DNA of 25,865 nt from a virus: IMG/VR virus record IMGVR_UViG_3300027749_000444, positions 1 to 25,865 of that record; one strand, written 5' to 3'. The notes below the pieces were generated by a model. It made no database searches. It worked only from the letters and a program-made list of their open reading frames with translations, and was not told the DNA's origin. This document shows, one piece after another, positions 16,057 through 24,165 of the stretch (positions are counted from its first letter, which is position 1; each line of letters starts with the position of its first letter). Position numbers and translations under genes: made by a program.

Positions 16057-16757
16057 TGAGTGGTATGATGGCCATGGCGGTCAGTAATGTTCAACGCTCA
16101 ACAAGTGTATTTGTGCCAACTTTAATTTATGATTTGGATGCAGCTAATTTTTCTGCTGTGCCAACTAGTGGTGTATCAACAGATGCAACCGGAACTTATA
16201 CCTTAACATCAAATGCTGGTACTTCTTTAACTTGGAATAGTGCCAATAGTGGAACATTTGCCAAGTCAAACTCTACAGGAACAGATTATATTTACGGTGG
16301 TCCAAACTACGCAACAGGACAAAGTTATTCGGTATTCATGGCATATAAATTATCAGCAACATCTGCCGGTAGATTATTAAATACTCAAAATGAAGGTGTT
16401 AAAGATTGGTTGATGGGTGCCTATAATGGTAATCCAAATACTTTTTATCCAAACTTTTCTGTAAACTTACCTTCAACTGGTGCTGATACAGTTTGGCATT
16501 TAGATTGGGCAACATGGAACACGACAACAAGTACCGGTAGTCTATATACTTCAACAAGTACTGCACCAACATCAGCAGCCTATTCAGTATCAAATGCTGG
16601 TGGTGGTGGTTTTAATCAGTTAAGATTGTTTAGTCGTTCATCTGGTTCTGAAGTTCAATCAGGTAATATAGGATTTGTTAAAGTATATAATGGTGTATTA
16701 GCATTATCAACTATTCAAGATTTACACGCAACATATAAGGCAAGATTTGGATATTAA
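16056..16757 (+). CDS. Lectin-like (LamG / concanavalin-type) virion protein
   Basis: This 233-residue protein overlaps the upstream fibre gene by one base (TAATG). After a short leader, residues about 20-233 have the layout of a LamG-type jelly-roll: LIYDLDAANFS at the start, TLTWNSANSGTFAKSN, YSVFMAYKLS (central strand), RLLNTQNEGVKDWLMGAYNG, VWHLDWATWNTTTSTGSLY, and the closing LRLFSRSSGSE followed by GNIGFVKVYNGVLALSTIQDLH. Such domains bind carbohydrates in many phage and bacterial adhesins. The N-terminus has no convincing signal peptide. An ATG a few codons in (MMAMAV) is an alternative start. A glycan-binding tip or cap associated with the preceding fibre is inferred from coupling; no binding residues can be assigned with confidence. 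Confidence 0.72.
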   Translation: MSGMMAMAVSNVQRSTSVFVPTLIYDLDAANFSAVPTSGVSTDATGTYTLTSNAGTSLTWNSANSGTFAKSNSTGTDYIYGGPNYATGQSYSVFMAYKLSATSAGRLLNTQNEGVKDWLMGAYNGNPNTFYPNFSVNLPSTGADTVWHLDWATWNTTTSTGSLYTSTSTAPTSAAYSVSNAGGGGFNQLRLFSRSSGSEVQSGNIGFVKVYNGVLALSTIQDLHATYKARFGY

Positions 16758-16760
16758 ACT

Positions 16761-17177
16761 ATGAATAAACTTGATAAAAATTTGAGTGATGTGTTTGATG
16801 TGATTCCTATTGGTGAACCAGAACCACCAAAAAAACAACCTTTAACTACAAGTTATAACAACCCTGATATAGATTCCGATTTAACGGATGCCTATCAGCA
16901 ATCAAAAGAAAATCTCCAAGGTATCATAGACCAAGGTCAAGAAGCCATGTATGAAATATTGGAGATTGCCAAAGCAGGTCAGCACCCAAGAGCCTTTGAA
17001 GTGTATGCCACTTTATTAAAGAACATGACTGAGGCCAATGATAGGCTTCTGAGGATACAAAAAGAAATGAGAGATATTTCTGGTGTCAAAAAAGAATCTA
17101 CTACAACCAATATTGATAAAGCTATCTTTGTAGGTTCAACATCTGAATTGAGCAAGTTACTAAAAAGTAAAGACTAA
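16761..17177 (+). CDS. 16: Small terminase subunit gp16
   Basis: This 138-residue protein lies immediately upstream of the large terminase and overlaps it by one base. It has the T4-like gp16 form: an acidic/Pro-rich N-terminus (DVFDVIPIGEPEPPKKQP), a central coiled-coil region at about residues 40-115 (DLTDAYQQSKENLQGIIDQGQEAMYEILEIAKAGQHPRAFEVYATLLKNMTEANDRLLRIQKEM), and a basic tail ending in STSELSKLLKSKD. T4 gp16 is 164 residues. It forms a ring that recognises concatemeric DNA and regulates the gp17 motor. Identification rests on sequence pattern and position. Confidence 0.92.
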   Translation: MNKLDKNLSDVFDVIPIGEPEPPKKQPLTTSYNNPDIDSDLTDAYQQSKENLQGIIDQGQEAMYEILEIAKAGQHPRAFEVYATLLKNMTEANDRLLRIQKEMRDISGVKKESTTTNIDKAIFVGSTSELSKLLKSKD

Positions 17178-18856
17178 TGGCAACACAAAAAAAAGAGTCT
17201 TACCGTGATAATCCCCTACTAAAAAGGGTAGGAATTAATGTTAGTTTTACCGAAGAGCAGGTAGAAGAATATATCAAGTGCCGGAAAGACCCATTATATT
17301 TTTCAAAATACATTAAGATTATTACACTTGATGAAGGTGTAACTGAATTTAAAATGTATGACTTTCAGGAAGAGATGATTAAGACGTTCCATGAGAATCG
17401 TTTTACTATCATGAAATGTCCTCGACAGGTCGGTAAAACCACCACAACAGTCGCCTATCTTCTCTGGACTATACTATTTCAAGACTCACAATCAGTAGCA
17501 GTTCTCGCCAACCGAGGTGAGACCGCTCGTGGTATTCTAGGCAAATTACAGTTGGCCTATGAGAATCTACCTATGTGGTTGCAACAAGGTGTCGTTGAAT
17601 GGAACAAAGGTCGTGTAGAATTGGAGAATGGTTCAGTCATCGTGGCATCTTCTACATCAAGTTCAGCGGCTCGTTCTGGTTCGTTTAACATTGTATTCTT
17701 AGATGAGTTTGCTTTCGTACCATCTAATATTGCCACAGAATTCTTTACCTCAGTCTATCCTGTTATTACTGCTGGTACTAAAACAAAGATTATTATTGTT
17801 TCAACACCAAATGGTATGAATCTATTTTATAAGATTTGGACAGATGCGGTCAATAAGAACAATAATTATACACCATTTGAAGTTCATTGGTCGATGGTGC
17901 CAGGCCGGGATGAAAATTGGAAAGAAGAAACAATCAAAAATACTTCTGAAAGGCAATTTAGGCAGGAGTTTGAAACAGAGTTCTTAGGTTCTTCCAACAC
18001 ACTTATCTCTGGTCAGAAGTTACAACAGTTGGCTTTTAAACCACCTATTGCCAACCATGATAAGATGAATATCTATAAACATCCATTTAAAGGTGATGAT
18101 GAAACGACTAAAGACCATCTGTATGGTATTTGGGTAGACGTATCTGAAGGTAAAAACTTAGACTGTTCTACATTCTCCGTGATTGATATATCAACTACAC
18201 CTTACGAACAAGTAGCAACCTATAGAAGTTCTTCAATCTCACCTATACTTTTCCCAACGGTCATTTATAATGCAGCCAAGTATTACAACGATGCTTACAT
18301 TTTGGTTGAGATAAATAACACACCACAGGTTGCTGACATTATACACCAAGACCTTGAATATGAAAATCTATTTAAGGTGTTTACAGGTAATAAACAACCA
18401 CAACAGTTATCGGCTGGGTTTGCCAGAGGAGTACAACTAGGTTTAAAAATGTCAGTTCAAGTCAAAAGAATGGGTTGTTCCAATCTAAAGACTTTAATTG
18501 AAGGTAATAAGTTAATCATCAACGATTTTGATACTGTATCAGAATTAACTACCTTTGTTGCCAATAAGACATCCTTTTCGGCAGAATCGGAAGCAAATGA
18601 TGATATGGTCATGGGTTTAGTAATGTTTGCGTGGGCAACCACTCAAAAGTATTTTAAAGAAATTGTAAACCATGATATAAGAAAACAAATTCAGTTGGAA
18701 GATATGAATCAACTGGACCAAGAAGTATTACCAGCCCTAATTATTGAAGATGGACTGGATCATCCTTTTGAGGTTTTCGATGGTGACGTATGGGAAGCCG
18801 CCGATGGCGGTGAAATTTATTCAAAGTTTATCCGAGATAGGGTCAGGAATCTATAA
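17177..18856 (+). CDS. 17: Large terminase subunit gp17 (packaging ATPase and nuclease)
   Basis: This 559-residue protein has the two-domain layout of T4 gp17. The N-terminal ATPase contains the adenine-region YDFQEEMI (about 61-68), Walker A CPRQVGKTTT (81-90), Walker B IVFLDE (172-177, with the catalytic Glu177) and the coupling motif IIIVSTPNGM (205-214). The C-terminal RNase H-type headful nuclease has GIWVDVSEG (Asp321), ILVEINN (Glu379) and EANDDMVMG (Asp475/Asp476), the expected metal ligands. T4 gp17 is 610 residues, so this version is a little shorter. It docks on portal gp20 and pumps and cuts concatemeric DNA. No intein or insertion is seen and all key residues are intact. Confidence 0.97.
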   Translation: MATQKKESYRDNPLLKRVGINVSFTEEQVEEYIKCRKDPLYFSKYIKIITLDEGVTEFKMYDFQEEMIKTFHENRFTIMKCPRQVGKTTTTVAYLLWTILFQDSQSVAVLANRGETARGILGKLQLAYENLPMWLQQGVVEWNKGRVELENGSVIVASSTSSSAARSGSFNIVFLDEFAFVPSNIATEFFTSVYPVITAGTKTKIIIVSTPNGMNLFYKIWTDAVNKNNNYTPFEVHWSMVPGRDENWKEETIKNTSERQFRQEFETEFLGSSNTLISGQKLQQLAFKPPIANHDKMNIYKHPFKGDDETTKDHLYGIWVDVSEGKNLDCSTFSVIDISTTPYEQVATYRSSSISPILFPTVIYNAAKYYNDAYILVEINNTPQVADIIHQDLEYENLFKVFTGNKQPQQLSAGFARGVQLGLKMSVQVKRMGCSNLKTLIEGNKLIINDFDTVSELTTFVANKTSFSAESEANDDMVMGLVMFAWATTQKYFKEIVNHDIRKQIQLEDMNQLDQEVLPALIIEDGLDHPFEVFDGDVWEAADGGEIYSKFIRDRVRNL

Positions 18857-18867
18857 AGATAGCGTTT

Positions 18868-18875
18868 GATAAATA
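18868..18875 (+). promoter_or_regulatory. Putative T4-type late promoter (GATAAATA)
   Basis: This seven-of-eight match to TATAAATA lies in the 70-base gap between genes 17 and 18, 51 bases before the gp18 ATG. Gene 18 encodes one of the most abundant virion proteins, so a dedicated late promoter is expected. Confidence 0.6.
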
Positions 18876-18926
18876 TAATCATGGTATTATAACTGCCAAT
18901 AACATAATAATTTAAGGAGAACACAA

Positions 18927-20690
18927 ATGGCATTTCAAATCTCTCCAGGTGTAGCTGTTTCCGAAGTCGATTTTACGACAGTAGTTCCTTCGGTACAAAC
19001 TACAGCCGGTGCAATCGTAGGAACTTTTCAATGGGGACCTGCAGGAGTAATTAAACAGACTTCAAGTGAAACAGAATTAGCTTCCATATATGGTGAGCCA
19101 TCAACAAACACAGCAATACAAAATACATTTCTAACTGCATCTTCATTTTTAGCATACGGAAATAATTTAAAAGTTGTTCGTGCTGTAGCTGCTACGACTA
19201 ACAATGCTACATCTAATTCTAATACGAATATTCAAGTTACAAACGAAAATTCTTTTGAATATTCATATTTAAATAATAGATTAAATGCTAATGTGGCTGG
19301 AGCTTTTATTGCTAGATATCCAGGAACTTTAGGCAATTCATTAACTGTTTCAGTTTGTGATGCTGGTGCTTCTGGTGCAAACTCAACATTTGCAACATGG
19401 AATGTTAATGGTGTCGGTGTTTCATCACTCTTTCCTAGTATTCCGGGAACTTCAGTTCAAGCTGCAGCCGTTGGTGCTTCGAATGATGAAATCCACGTTG
19501 TTGTTGTTGATTCTGGTGGAACAATTACAGGTACAAAAAATACTGTATTAGAAATATTCCCATATCTTTCAAAAGCTACTGATGCTACTGACTCATTAGG
19601 AAATTCAAACTATTACAAAGATTATATTTTTAAAAATTCAAAATATGTTTACGCAATAGATCCTCCTTTATATAATACAATAGGTATAGCTAATACTACT
19701 CCAGCAAATACATGGGGTTTTGCATTAGCTAATACAAGCAACGTTGCTTTTGCTACAATGAATACCACCCCGGCGTTTACTTTATCAAATGGTTCAAATG
19801 ATGCTCCATCTGATGCAAACAGACAAACTGCTTGGAGTTTATTTGCAAATTCAGATGAAGTAGATATTTCTTTGGCAATAACCGGCAGCGCTTCTATTGC
19901 TGTTCAACAATATGTGATTGATAATATTGCCGCGGTTCGTAAAGACTGTATCGCTTTCATTTCACCTCCTTCAGCAAACGTTGTTAATCAATCTGGTTCA
20001 GAAACAACTAATATTCAAAATTGGATAACGGCACTAAATCGTTCTTCCTCTTATGTTGTTGCTGATTGTGGTTGGAAATATATGTTTGATAAGTATAATA
20101 ATAATTATACATACGTTCCTTTGAATGGTGATATTGCTGGTCTATGTGTTTATACAGATGCTGTCCGTGACCCATGGTTCTCACCAGCTGGATTTAATCG
20201 TGGTAACTTAAAGAATGTTGTTAAGTTAGCATGGAATCCAAACAAGACTCAACGTGATACACTATATGCTATTGGTGTTAATCCAGTTGGTTCATTCGCT
20301 GGCCAAGGTACTGTGTTATTTGGAGACAAAACATTACAGTCTAAACCATCAGCATTTGATAGAATTAATGTTCGTAGATTGTTTATTGTGTTAGAAAAAT
20401 CAATTGCTCAAGCAGCTAAGTTTTCTTTGTTTGAGTTTAATGATACTACTACACAAAATCAATTTGTTAATTTGGTAACTCCATTTTTGGCAGATATCAA
20501 AGCACGCCGTGGTATCTTTGACTATCGTGTTGTTTGTGATTCTACAAATAATACACAATCAGTTATTGATGCTAATCAATTTGTTGGTGATATCTACGTT
20601 AAACCTGCTCGTTCAGTAAACTTCATTCAGTTGAATTTTGTTGCTGTAAGAACTGGTGTTGAGTTCACAACAATCGTTGGACGAGCTTAA
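18927..20690 (+). CDS. 18: Tail sheath protein gp18
   Basis: This 587-residue protein starts at an ATG with AAGGAGA upstream. It has a typical T4-like sheath start, FQISPGVAVSEVDFTTVVPSVQTTAGAIVGTFQWGPAG, and the strongly conserved C-terminal domain: VCDSTNNTQSVIDANQFVGDIYVKPARSVNFIQLNFVAVRTGVEF. The conserved core also includes YNIGVNPV-like, GTVLFGDKTLQ and FDRINVRRLFIVLEKSIAQAAKFSLFEFND. The middle part (about residues 90-330) is variable, as in other sheath proteins, and is probably surface-exposed. T4 gp18 is 659 residues. It polymerises around the gp19 tube and contracts during infection. Confidence 0.97.
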   Translation: MAFQISPGVAVSEVDFTTVVPSVQTTAGAIVGTFQWGPAGVIKQTSSETELASIYGEPSTNTAIQNTFLTASSFLAYGNNLKVVRAVAATTNNATSNSNTNIQVTNENSFEYSYLNNRLNANVAGAFIARYPGTLGNSLTVSVCDAGASGANSTFATWNVNGVGVSSLFPSIPGTSVQAAAVGASNDEIHVVVVDSGGTITGTKNTVLEIFPYLSKATDATDSLGNSNYYKDYIFKNSKYVYAIDPPLYNTIGIANTTPANTWGFALANTSNVAFATMNTTPAFTLSNGSNDAPSDANRQTAWSLFANSDEVDISLAITGSASIAVQQYVIDNIAAVRKDCIAFISPPSANVVNQSGSETTNIQNWITALNRSSSYVVADCGWKYMFDKYNNNYTYVPLNGDIAGLCVYTDAVRDPWFSPAGFNRGNLKNVVKLAWNPNKTQRDTLYAIGVNPVGSFAGQGTVLFGDKTLQSKPSAFDRINVRRLFIVLEKSIAQAAKFSLFEFNDTTTQNQFVNLVTPFLADIKARRGIFDYRVVCDSTNNTQSVIDANQFVGDIYVKPARSVNFIQLNFVAVRTGVEFTTIVGRA

Positions 20691-20696
20691 TAAATA
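20689..20696 (+). promoter_or_regulatory. Putative T4-type late promoter (AATAAATA)
   Basis: This seven-of-eight match to TATAAATA overlaps the gp18 stop codon and lies 23 bases before the gp19 ATG, with GGAGA between. It would give separate late initiation for the tail tube gene. Confidence 0.55.
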
Positions 20697-20719
20697 ATAC
20701 AACGATATAGGAGAAAAAA

Positions 20720-21268
20720 ATGGCATTCAACGTATCACAATTTAGGTCAGAACTTCAGTTTGACGGAGCTCGGCCAAATCTTTTCGAGGTGAATTTAACA
20801 TGGCCAACAGTAGTACCTGGTGCTGGTGATGCCGCTCGTAAAGCTTTGTTCCAAGTAAAGTCCGCTCAGTTGCCTGGTTCAACAATTGGTACCGTCCCTT
20901 TATATTATTTTGGTCGTGAGATGAAGTTTGCTGGTAACAGAACCTTCACAGACTGGACAGTAACAATTATCAATGATGAAGATTTCACAATCCGTAATTC
21001 GATGGAACAATGGATGAATCTAATCAATGGTCACGCAGGTAATTCAAGAAACCCAGCCTTTAATACACCTTTAGGTTATACATCTAACGCAAACGTAGTA
21101 CAGTATGGCAAAGAAGGTTCTATATTAAAGAGATGTACTTTTGTTGGTATGTTCCCTGTTGATGTGGCTCCAATCGATTTAGATTGGGGAACAAATGATG
21201 CTATTGAAGAATATTCAGTAACATTTGCATATCAATATTGGACTTCAGATTCAACAGATAACTTTTAA
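20720..21268 (+). CDS. 19: Tail tube protein gp19
   Basis: This 182-residue protein directly follows the sheath gene. It shows the T4-like tube pattern: an N-terminal segment FRSELQFDGARPNLFEVNLTWP, FQVKSAQLPGSTIGTVPLYYFGREMKFAGNRTFTDWTVTIINDEDFTIRNSMEQWMNLIN, and the end CTFVGMFPVDVAPIDLDWGTNDAIEEYSVTFAYQYW. T4 gp19 is 163 residues. It stacks as hexameric rings to form the inner tail tube. A hairpin lies just after its stop. Confidence 0.96.
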   Translation: MAFNVSQFRSELQFDGARPNLFEVNLTWPTVVPGAGDAARKALFQVKSAQLPGSTIGTVPLYYFGREMKFAGNRTFTDWTVTIINDEDFTIRNSMEQWMNLINGHAGNSRNPAFNTPLGYTSNANVVQYGKEGSILKRCTFVGMFPVDVAPIDLDWGTNDAIEEYSVTFAYQYWTSDSTDNF

Positions 21269-21285
21269 TTTTTTTATTATTATAT

Positions 21286-21320
21286 AGAGAGGGCTCAGGT
21301 CCTCTCTTTCATGCTTTTTT
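21286..21320 (+). terminator. Putative intrinsic terminator between genes 19 and 20
   Basis: A perfect 7-bp stem, AGAGAGG (21286-21292) with CCTCTCT (21301-21307), has an 8-base loop and is followed by a six-T run at 21315-21320. The T run starts seven bases after the stem, which is farther than in a classical terminator, so efficiency is uncertain. It sits at the longest gap of the gp18-gp20 region. Confidence 0.5.
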
Positions 21321-21338
21321 GAATTGAACTAGGACAAT

Positions 21339-22982
21339 ATGGCCGCTAATAAATTTTCACTTTTTGGTTTTACGATTTCACGGAAAGAGGATGAAAACTC
21401 CCAAGCCGTGCAGCAATCTTTCACGCCTCCAGTTAATGATGATGGCGCTCTTACTATTACCTCTGCTGCTTATTATGGTACATATGTTGACCTAGACGGC
21501 TCTGCTAAAAATGAAATAGAATTAATTGGCCGTTATCGTGAAATGGCAATGCAACCAGAAATTGAGTCTGCCATCGATGATATTATCAATGAAGCTATCT
21601 GTCAAGATGATGATGGTAGAAACATTCGTATGATTCTGGACGAATTAAAACAACCAGACAAGATTAAAAAGTCATTACAAACCGAATTTAATACCGTTCT
21701 TAGATTGTTAAACTACAATCAAATGGCACAAGATGTTTTCCGTAGATACTATGTTGATGGTAGATTATACTACCACATTATTGTTGATAGAGAAGCTCCT
21801 ACTGATGGTATTAAAGAATTGAGATATATCGACCCACGAAAAATTCGTAAGGTTCGAGAAGTTAAAAAATCAAAAGACGAAAGAACTGGTGTTGAAGTTG
21901 CCAATGTTATCAATGAATACTATATTTTTAATGATAAAGTAATCTCTGGTTCATCAAGTAACTTTGGTCCAGTTGGTGTTCGTATCACAACAGATTCTAT
22001 TATCAATGTTGTTTCTGGTTTGATGGATTCTCGTAGAGCTGTGGTATTATCGTACTTACATAAGGCTATCAAACCACTCAACCAATTAAGGATGATTGAA
22101 GATGCTACTGTCATATATCGAATTTCTAGGGCTCCTGAGCGTAGGATTTTTTATATTGATGTGGGTAATCTACCGAAATTAAAGGCAGAACAATACCTCC
22201 GTGATATCATGGTCAAGTATAAGAACAAGTTGGTTTATGATGCCGTTACTGGTGAAGTAAGAGATGACCGTAAATTCTTATCGATGATGGAAGATTTTTG
22301 GTTGCCACGCCGTGAAGGTGGTAAAGGCACAGAGATTACAACATTACCTGGTGGGCAAAATCTAGGTGAATTGGAAGATGTTAAGTATTTTGAAAAGAAA
22401 TTATACAAAGCTCTTAGTGTTCCTGTTTCTCGTTTGAATCCAGAATCTTCTGGTTTCTCATTAGGTCGTACCAACGAAATTACCCGTGATGAGTTAAAGT
22501 TTGCCAAGTTTGTTGATAGGCTTCGTAATAAGTTTTCTAATCTATTTGACCAAGCAATGCGTGTACAAGTTGTATTAAAAGGTATTTGTACAGCAGAAGA
22601 ATGGGATATAATGAAAGAAAACATTCATTATGATTTCATTAAAGACAACAACTTTACAGAATTAAAAGATGCTGAGTTAATGACTAACCGATTAGGTTTA
22701 TTACAGACTATTGACCCATATACAGGCCGATACTTCTCACAATTATGGATTCAAAGAAATGTTCTACGTTTATCTGATGATGAGATTGAAGAAATGGATA
22801 AAGAAATTGAAATGGAAAAAGAACAAGGATTTGGATTACCAGTTGGTGTTACAAACGATGTGGCACAACAACAGATGATGTCTCAAGTACCAGCACAACC
22901 GCAGCATCCAGATGACCAGAAACATGAAATTGATATGGCAACAAAAGATGCGGCAAAGCAACAATCCAAAACAGATAAATAA
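21339..22982 (+). CDS. 20: Portal protein gp20
   Basis: This 547-residue protein starts at an ATG with AGGA at 21331-21334. It is clearly T4-like gp20: LIGRYREMAMQPEIESAIDDIINEAI, the QMAQDVFRRYYVDGRLYYHIIVD core, IKELRYIDPRKIRKVREV, AIKPLNQLRMIEDATVIYRISRAPERRIFYIDVGNLPK, DDRKFLSMMEDFWLPRREGGKGTEITTLPGGQNLGELEDV, and YKALSVPVSRLNPESSGFSLGRTNEITRDELKFAKF. T4 gp20 is 524 residues. It forms the dodecameric portal that nucleates the prohead, docks the terminase and later binds gp13. The C-terminal 60 residues are Gln/Pro-rich and probably flexible. Confidence 0.97.
   Translation: MAANKFSLFGFTISRKEDENSQAVQQSFTPPVNDDGALTITSAAYYGTYVDLDGSAKNEIELIGRYREMAMQPEIESAIDDIINEAICQDDDGRNIRMILDELKQPDKIKKSLQTEFNTVLRLLNYNQMAQDVFRRYYVDGRLYYHIIVDREAPTDGIKELRYIDPRKIRKVREVKKSKDERTGVEVANVINEYYIFNDKVISGSSSNFGPVGVRITTDSIINVVSGLMDSRRAVVLSYLHKAIKPLNQLRMIEDATVIYRISRAPERRIFYIDVGNLPKLKAEQYLRDIMVKYKNKLVYDAVTGEVRDDRKFLSMMEDFWLPRREGGKGTEITTLPGGQNLGELEDVKYFEKKLYKALSVPVSRLNPESSGFSLGRTNEITRDELKFAKFVDRLRNKFSNLFDQAMRVQVVLKGICTAEEWDIMKENIHYDFIKDNNFTELKDAELMTNRLGLLQTIDPYTGRYFSQLWIQRNVLRLSDDEIEEMDKEIEMEKEQGFGLPVGVTNDVAQQQMMSQVPAQPQHPDDQKHEIDMATKDAAKQQSKTDK
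22974..22981 (+). promoter_or_regulatory. Putative T4-type late promoter (GATAAATA)
   Basis: This seven-of-eight match to TATAAATA overlaps the end of gene 20 and lies 19 bases before the next ATG. The 13-base context GATAAATAAATTA recurs at 23609, before the following gene. Confidence 0.5.
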
Positions 22983-23000
22983 ATTAATTAGGAGAATAAA

Positions 23001-23597
23001 ATGTCAATAGAAAAAAGTATAATCGATTACGCAATGGATGAAGATGGTGTTCAATTTAGAAATGCACTATATGCTTCTATTCAAGATAAAGTATCTGCTC
23101 ATATTGAAGCAGCTAAACAAAATCTTGCCAGAAATTTGATTGCTACAGAAGAAGTTTCTGAAGAAGATGAAGAAGAAGTTCAAGAACAATATCAAAATCC
23201 ATTAGAATTTTCTAATAAACCTAAAAGAACACATTCGTATGATGCGATGCCTGATTCAAAAAAACGACCAAAGTATGATGCTGTGCCTACTTCAAGACAA
23301 CTTGGTGCAAAACCACAACCTAAGAATGAATCTGTTGAAGAATTGCAAGCTAAGAATGATGCATCCACAGAAAAAGAACTATCTCATGCTAAAAGCCTTG
23401 GATGGAATGTTAAAAACCAAACTTATGGTAGAGTATACACTCATCCAAAACATGGTCACATAGCTATGAATCGTTATGGTGAATGGCAACATAAACCAGA
23501 ATCAGACTTTAAGGGTGGTAAAGGACCATTAATTGCTCATGGTAACACCTTTCAAGGTGATGATTTGGATAAACATCTATCTTCTTTAAATAAATAA
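23001..23597 (+). CDS. Possible prohead core protein (gp67/gp68 position), not firmly identified
   Basis: This 198-residue protein starts at an ATG with AGGAGA upstream. In T4 the prohead core genes 67 and 68 lie between genes 20 and 21, and this gene occupies part of that place. The N-terminal 50 residues (EKSIIDYAMDEDGVQFRNALYASIQDKVSAHIEAAKQNLARNLI) are helical and resemble the opening of phage prohead core proteins, and an acidic stretch EEVSEEDEEEVQEQ follows. The middle is Lys/Pro-rich and likely disordered. The C-terminal part SLGWNVKNQTYGRVYTHPKHGHIAMNRYGEWQHKP is a compact, His- and aromatic-rich segment of unknown role. Helical, acidic, low-complexity composition fits a scaffold component, but no direct similarity to T4 gp67 or gp68 can be claimed. 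Confidence 0.6.
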   Translation: MSIEKSIIDYAMDEDGVQFRNALYASIQDKVSAHIEAAKQNLARNLIATEEVSEEDEEEVQEQYQNPLEFSNKPKRTHSYDAMPDSKKRPKYDAVPTSRQLGAKPQPKNESVEELQAKNDASTEKELSHAKSLGWNVKNQTYGRVYTHPKHGHIAMNRYGEWQHKPESDFKGGKGPLIAHGNTFQGDDLDKHLSSLNK

Positions 23598-23608
23598 TCT
23601 GAAGAATA

Positions 23609-23616
23609 GATAAATA
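23609..23616 (+). promoter_or_regulatory. Putative T4-type late promoter (GATAAATA)
   Basis: This seven-of-eight match to TATAAATA is in the 36-base gap and lies 17 bases before the next ATG. Its context is nearly the same as that of the motif at 22974. Confidence 0.55.
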
Positions 23617-23633
23617 AATTAACAGGATAAAAA

Positions 23634-24158
23634 ATGGCAATCGCAAACGGCATACAAATACTAGTGGATTCAAATAAACGAACCGTAATTAAACGGATTG
23701 GTGTTATTGACTCTGATGAAACATTGACGGTCATTATTGATCCAAGAGCATTGTCTGGAGCTTTAAACGCTAATAATTTGCCATACCAAGCCGGTAATAC
23801 TGTTGCTCCTGGTTTTGCTAATTCTGCTTTCACTATTTCAAGAGTGATTGCTTCTGTTGATGCTGAAGTTGGTCATCTACAATTACAATGGCAAGGTACT
23901 GTAACAACAAATACAATTTATGCTCTTGGTGTTGGTAATATAGACACAAATCCACAATATCAATTACCGGCAATCACAAACAATGCAATTGGTCCTACAG
24001 GTAATGTTGTACTTAAAACTGTTGGTACTACTGCCAATGCTGCTTACACATTAATTATTGAGTTACATAAAGACAATCGATTCTTTGATGCTGGTTGGGG
24101 TCGTGATCCTGCTGCATTCAACTACGGAGATTATAGTATAACTCCGCATACTTCATAG
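23634..24158 (+). CDS. Putative virion structural protein, function unknown
   Basis: This 174-residue protein starts at an ATG preceded by AGGA in AACAGGATAAAAA. It is beta-rich: VDSNKRTVIKRIGVIDSDETLTVIIDP near the N-terminus, FTISRVIASVDAEVGHLQLQWQGT, NVVLKTVGTTANAAYTLIIELHK near the C-terminus, and an aromatic end FFDAGWGRDPAAFNYGDYSITPHTS. No signal peptide, catalytic motif or coiled coil is seen. Proteins beginning with the KRTVIK-type strand occur in marine T4-like phages, in my recognition, and are treated as structural. T4 has no equivalent between genes 20 and 21. A head or neck accessory or decoration role is speculative. It is expressed from its own putative late promoter, which suggests substantial dosage. 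Confidence 0.65.
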   Translation: MAIANGIQILVDSNKRTVIKRIGVIDSDETLTVIIDPRALSGALNANNLPYQAGNTVAPGFANSAFTISRVIASVDAEVGHLQLQWQGTVTTNTIYALGVGNIDTNPQYQLPAITNNAIGPTGNVVLKTVGTTANAAYTLIIELHKDNRFFDAGWGRDPAAFNYGDYSITPHTS

Positions 24159-24165
24159 GCCAATT

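Noticed and set aside
22235-22624. 129-codon minus-strand frame within the portal gene
   Set aside because: It lies wholly inside conserved gp20 coding sequence, and all supported genes in the window are on the + strand.
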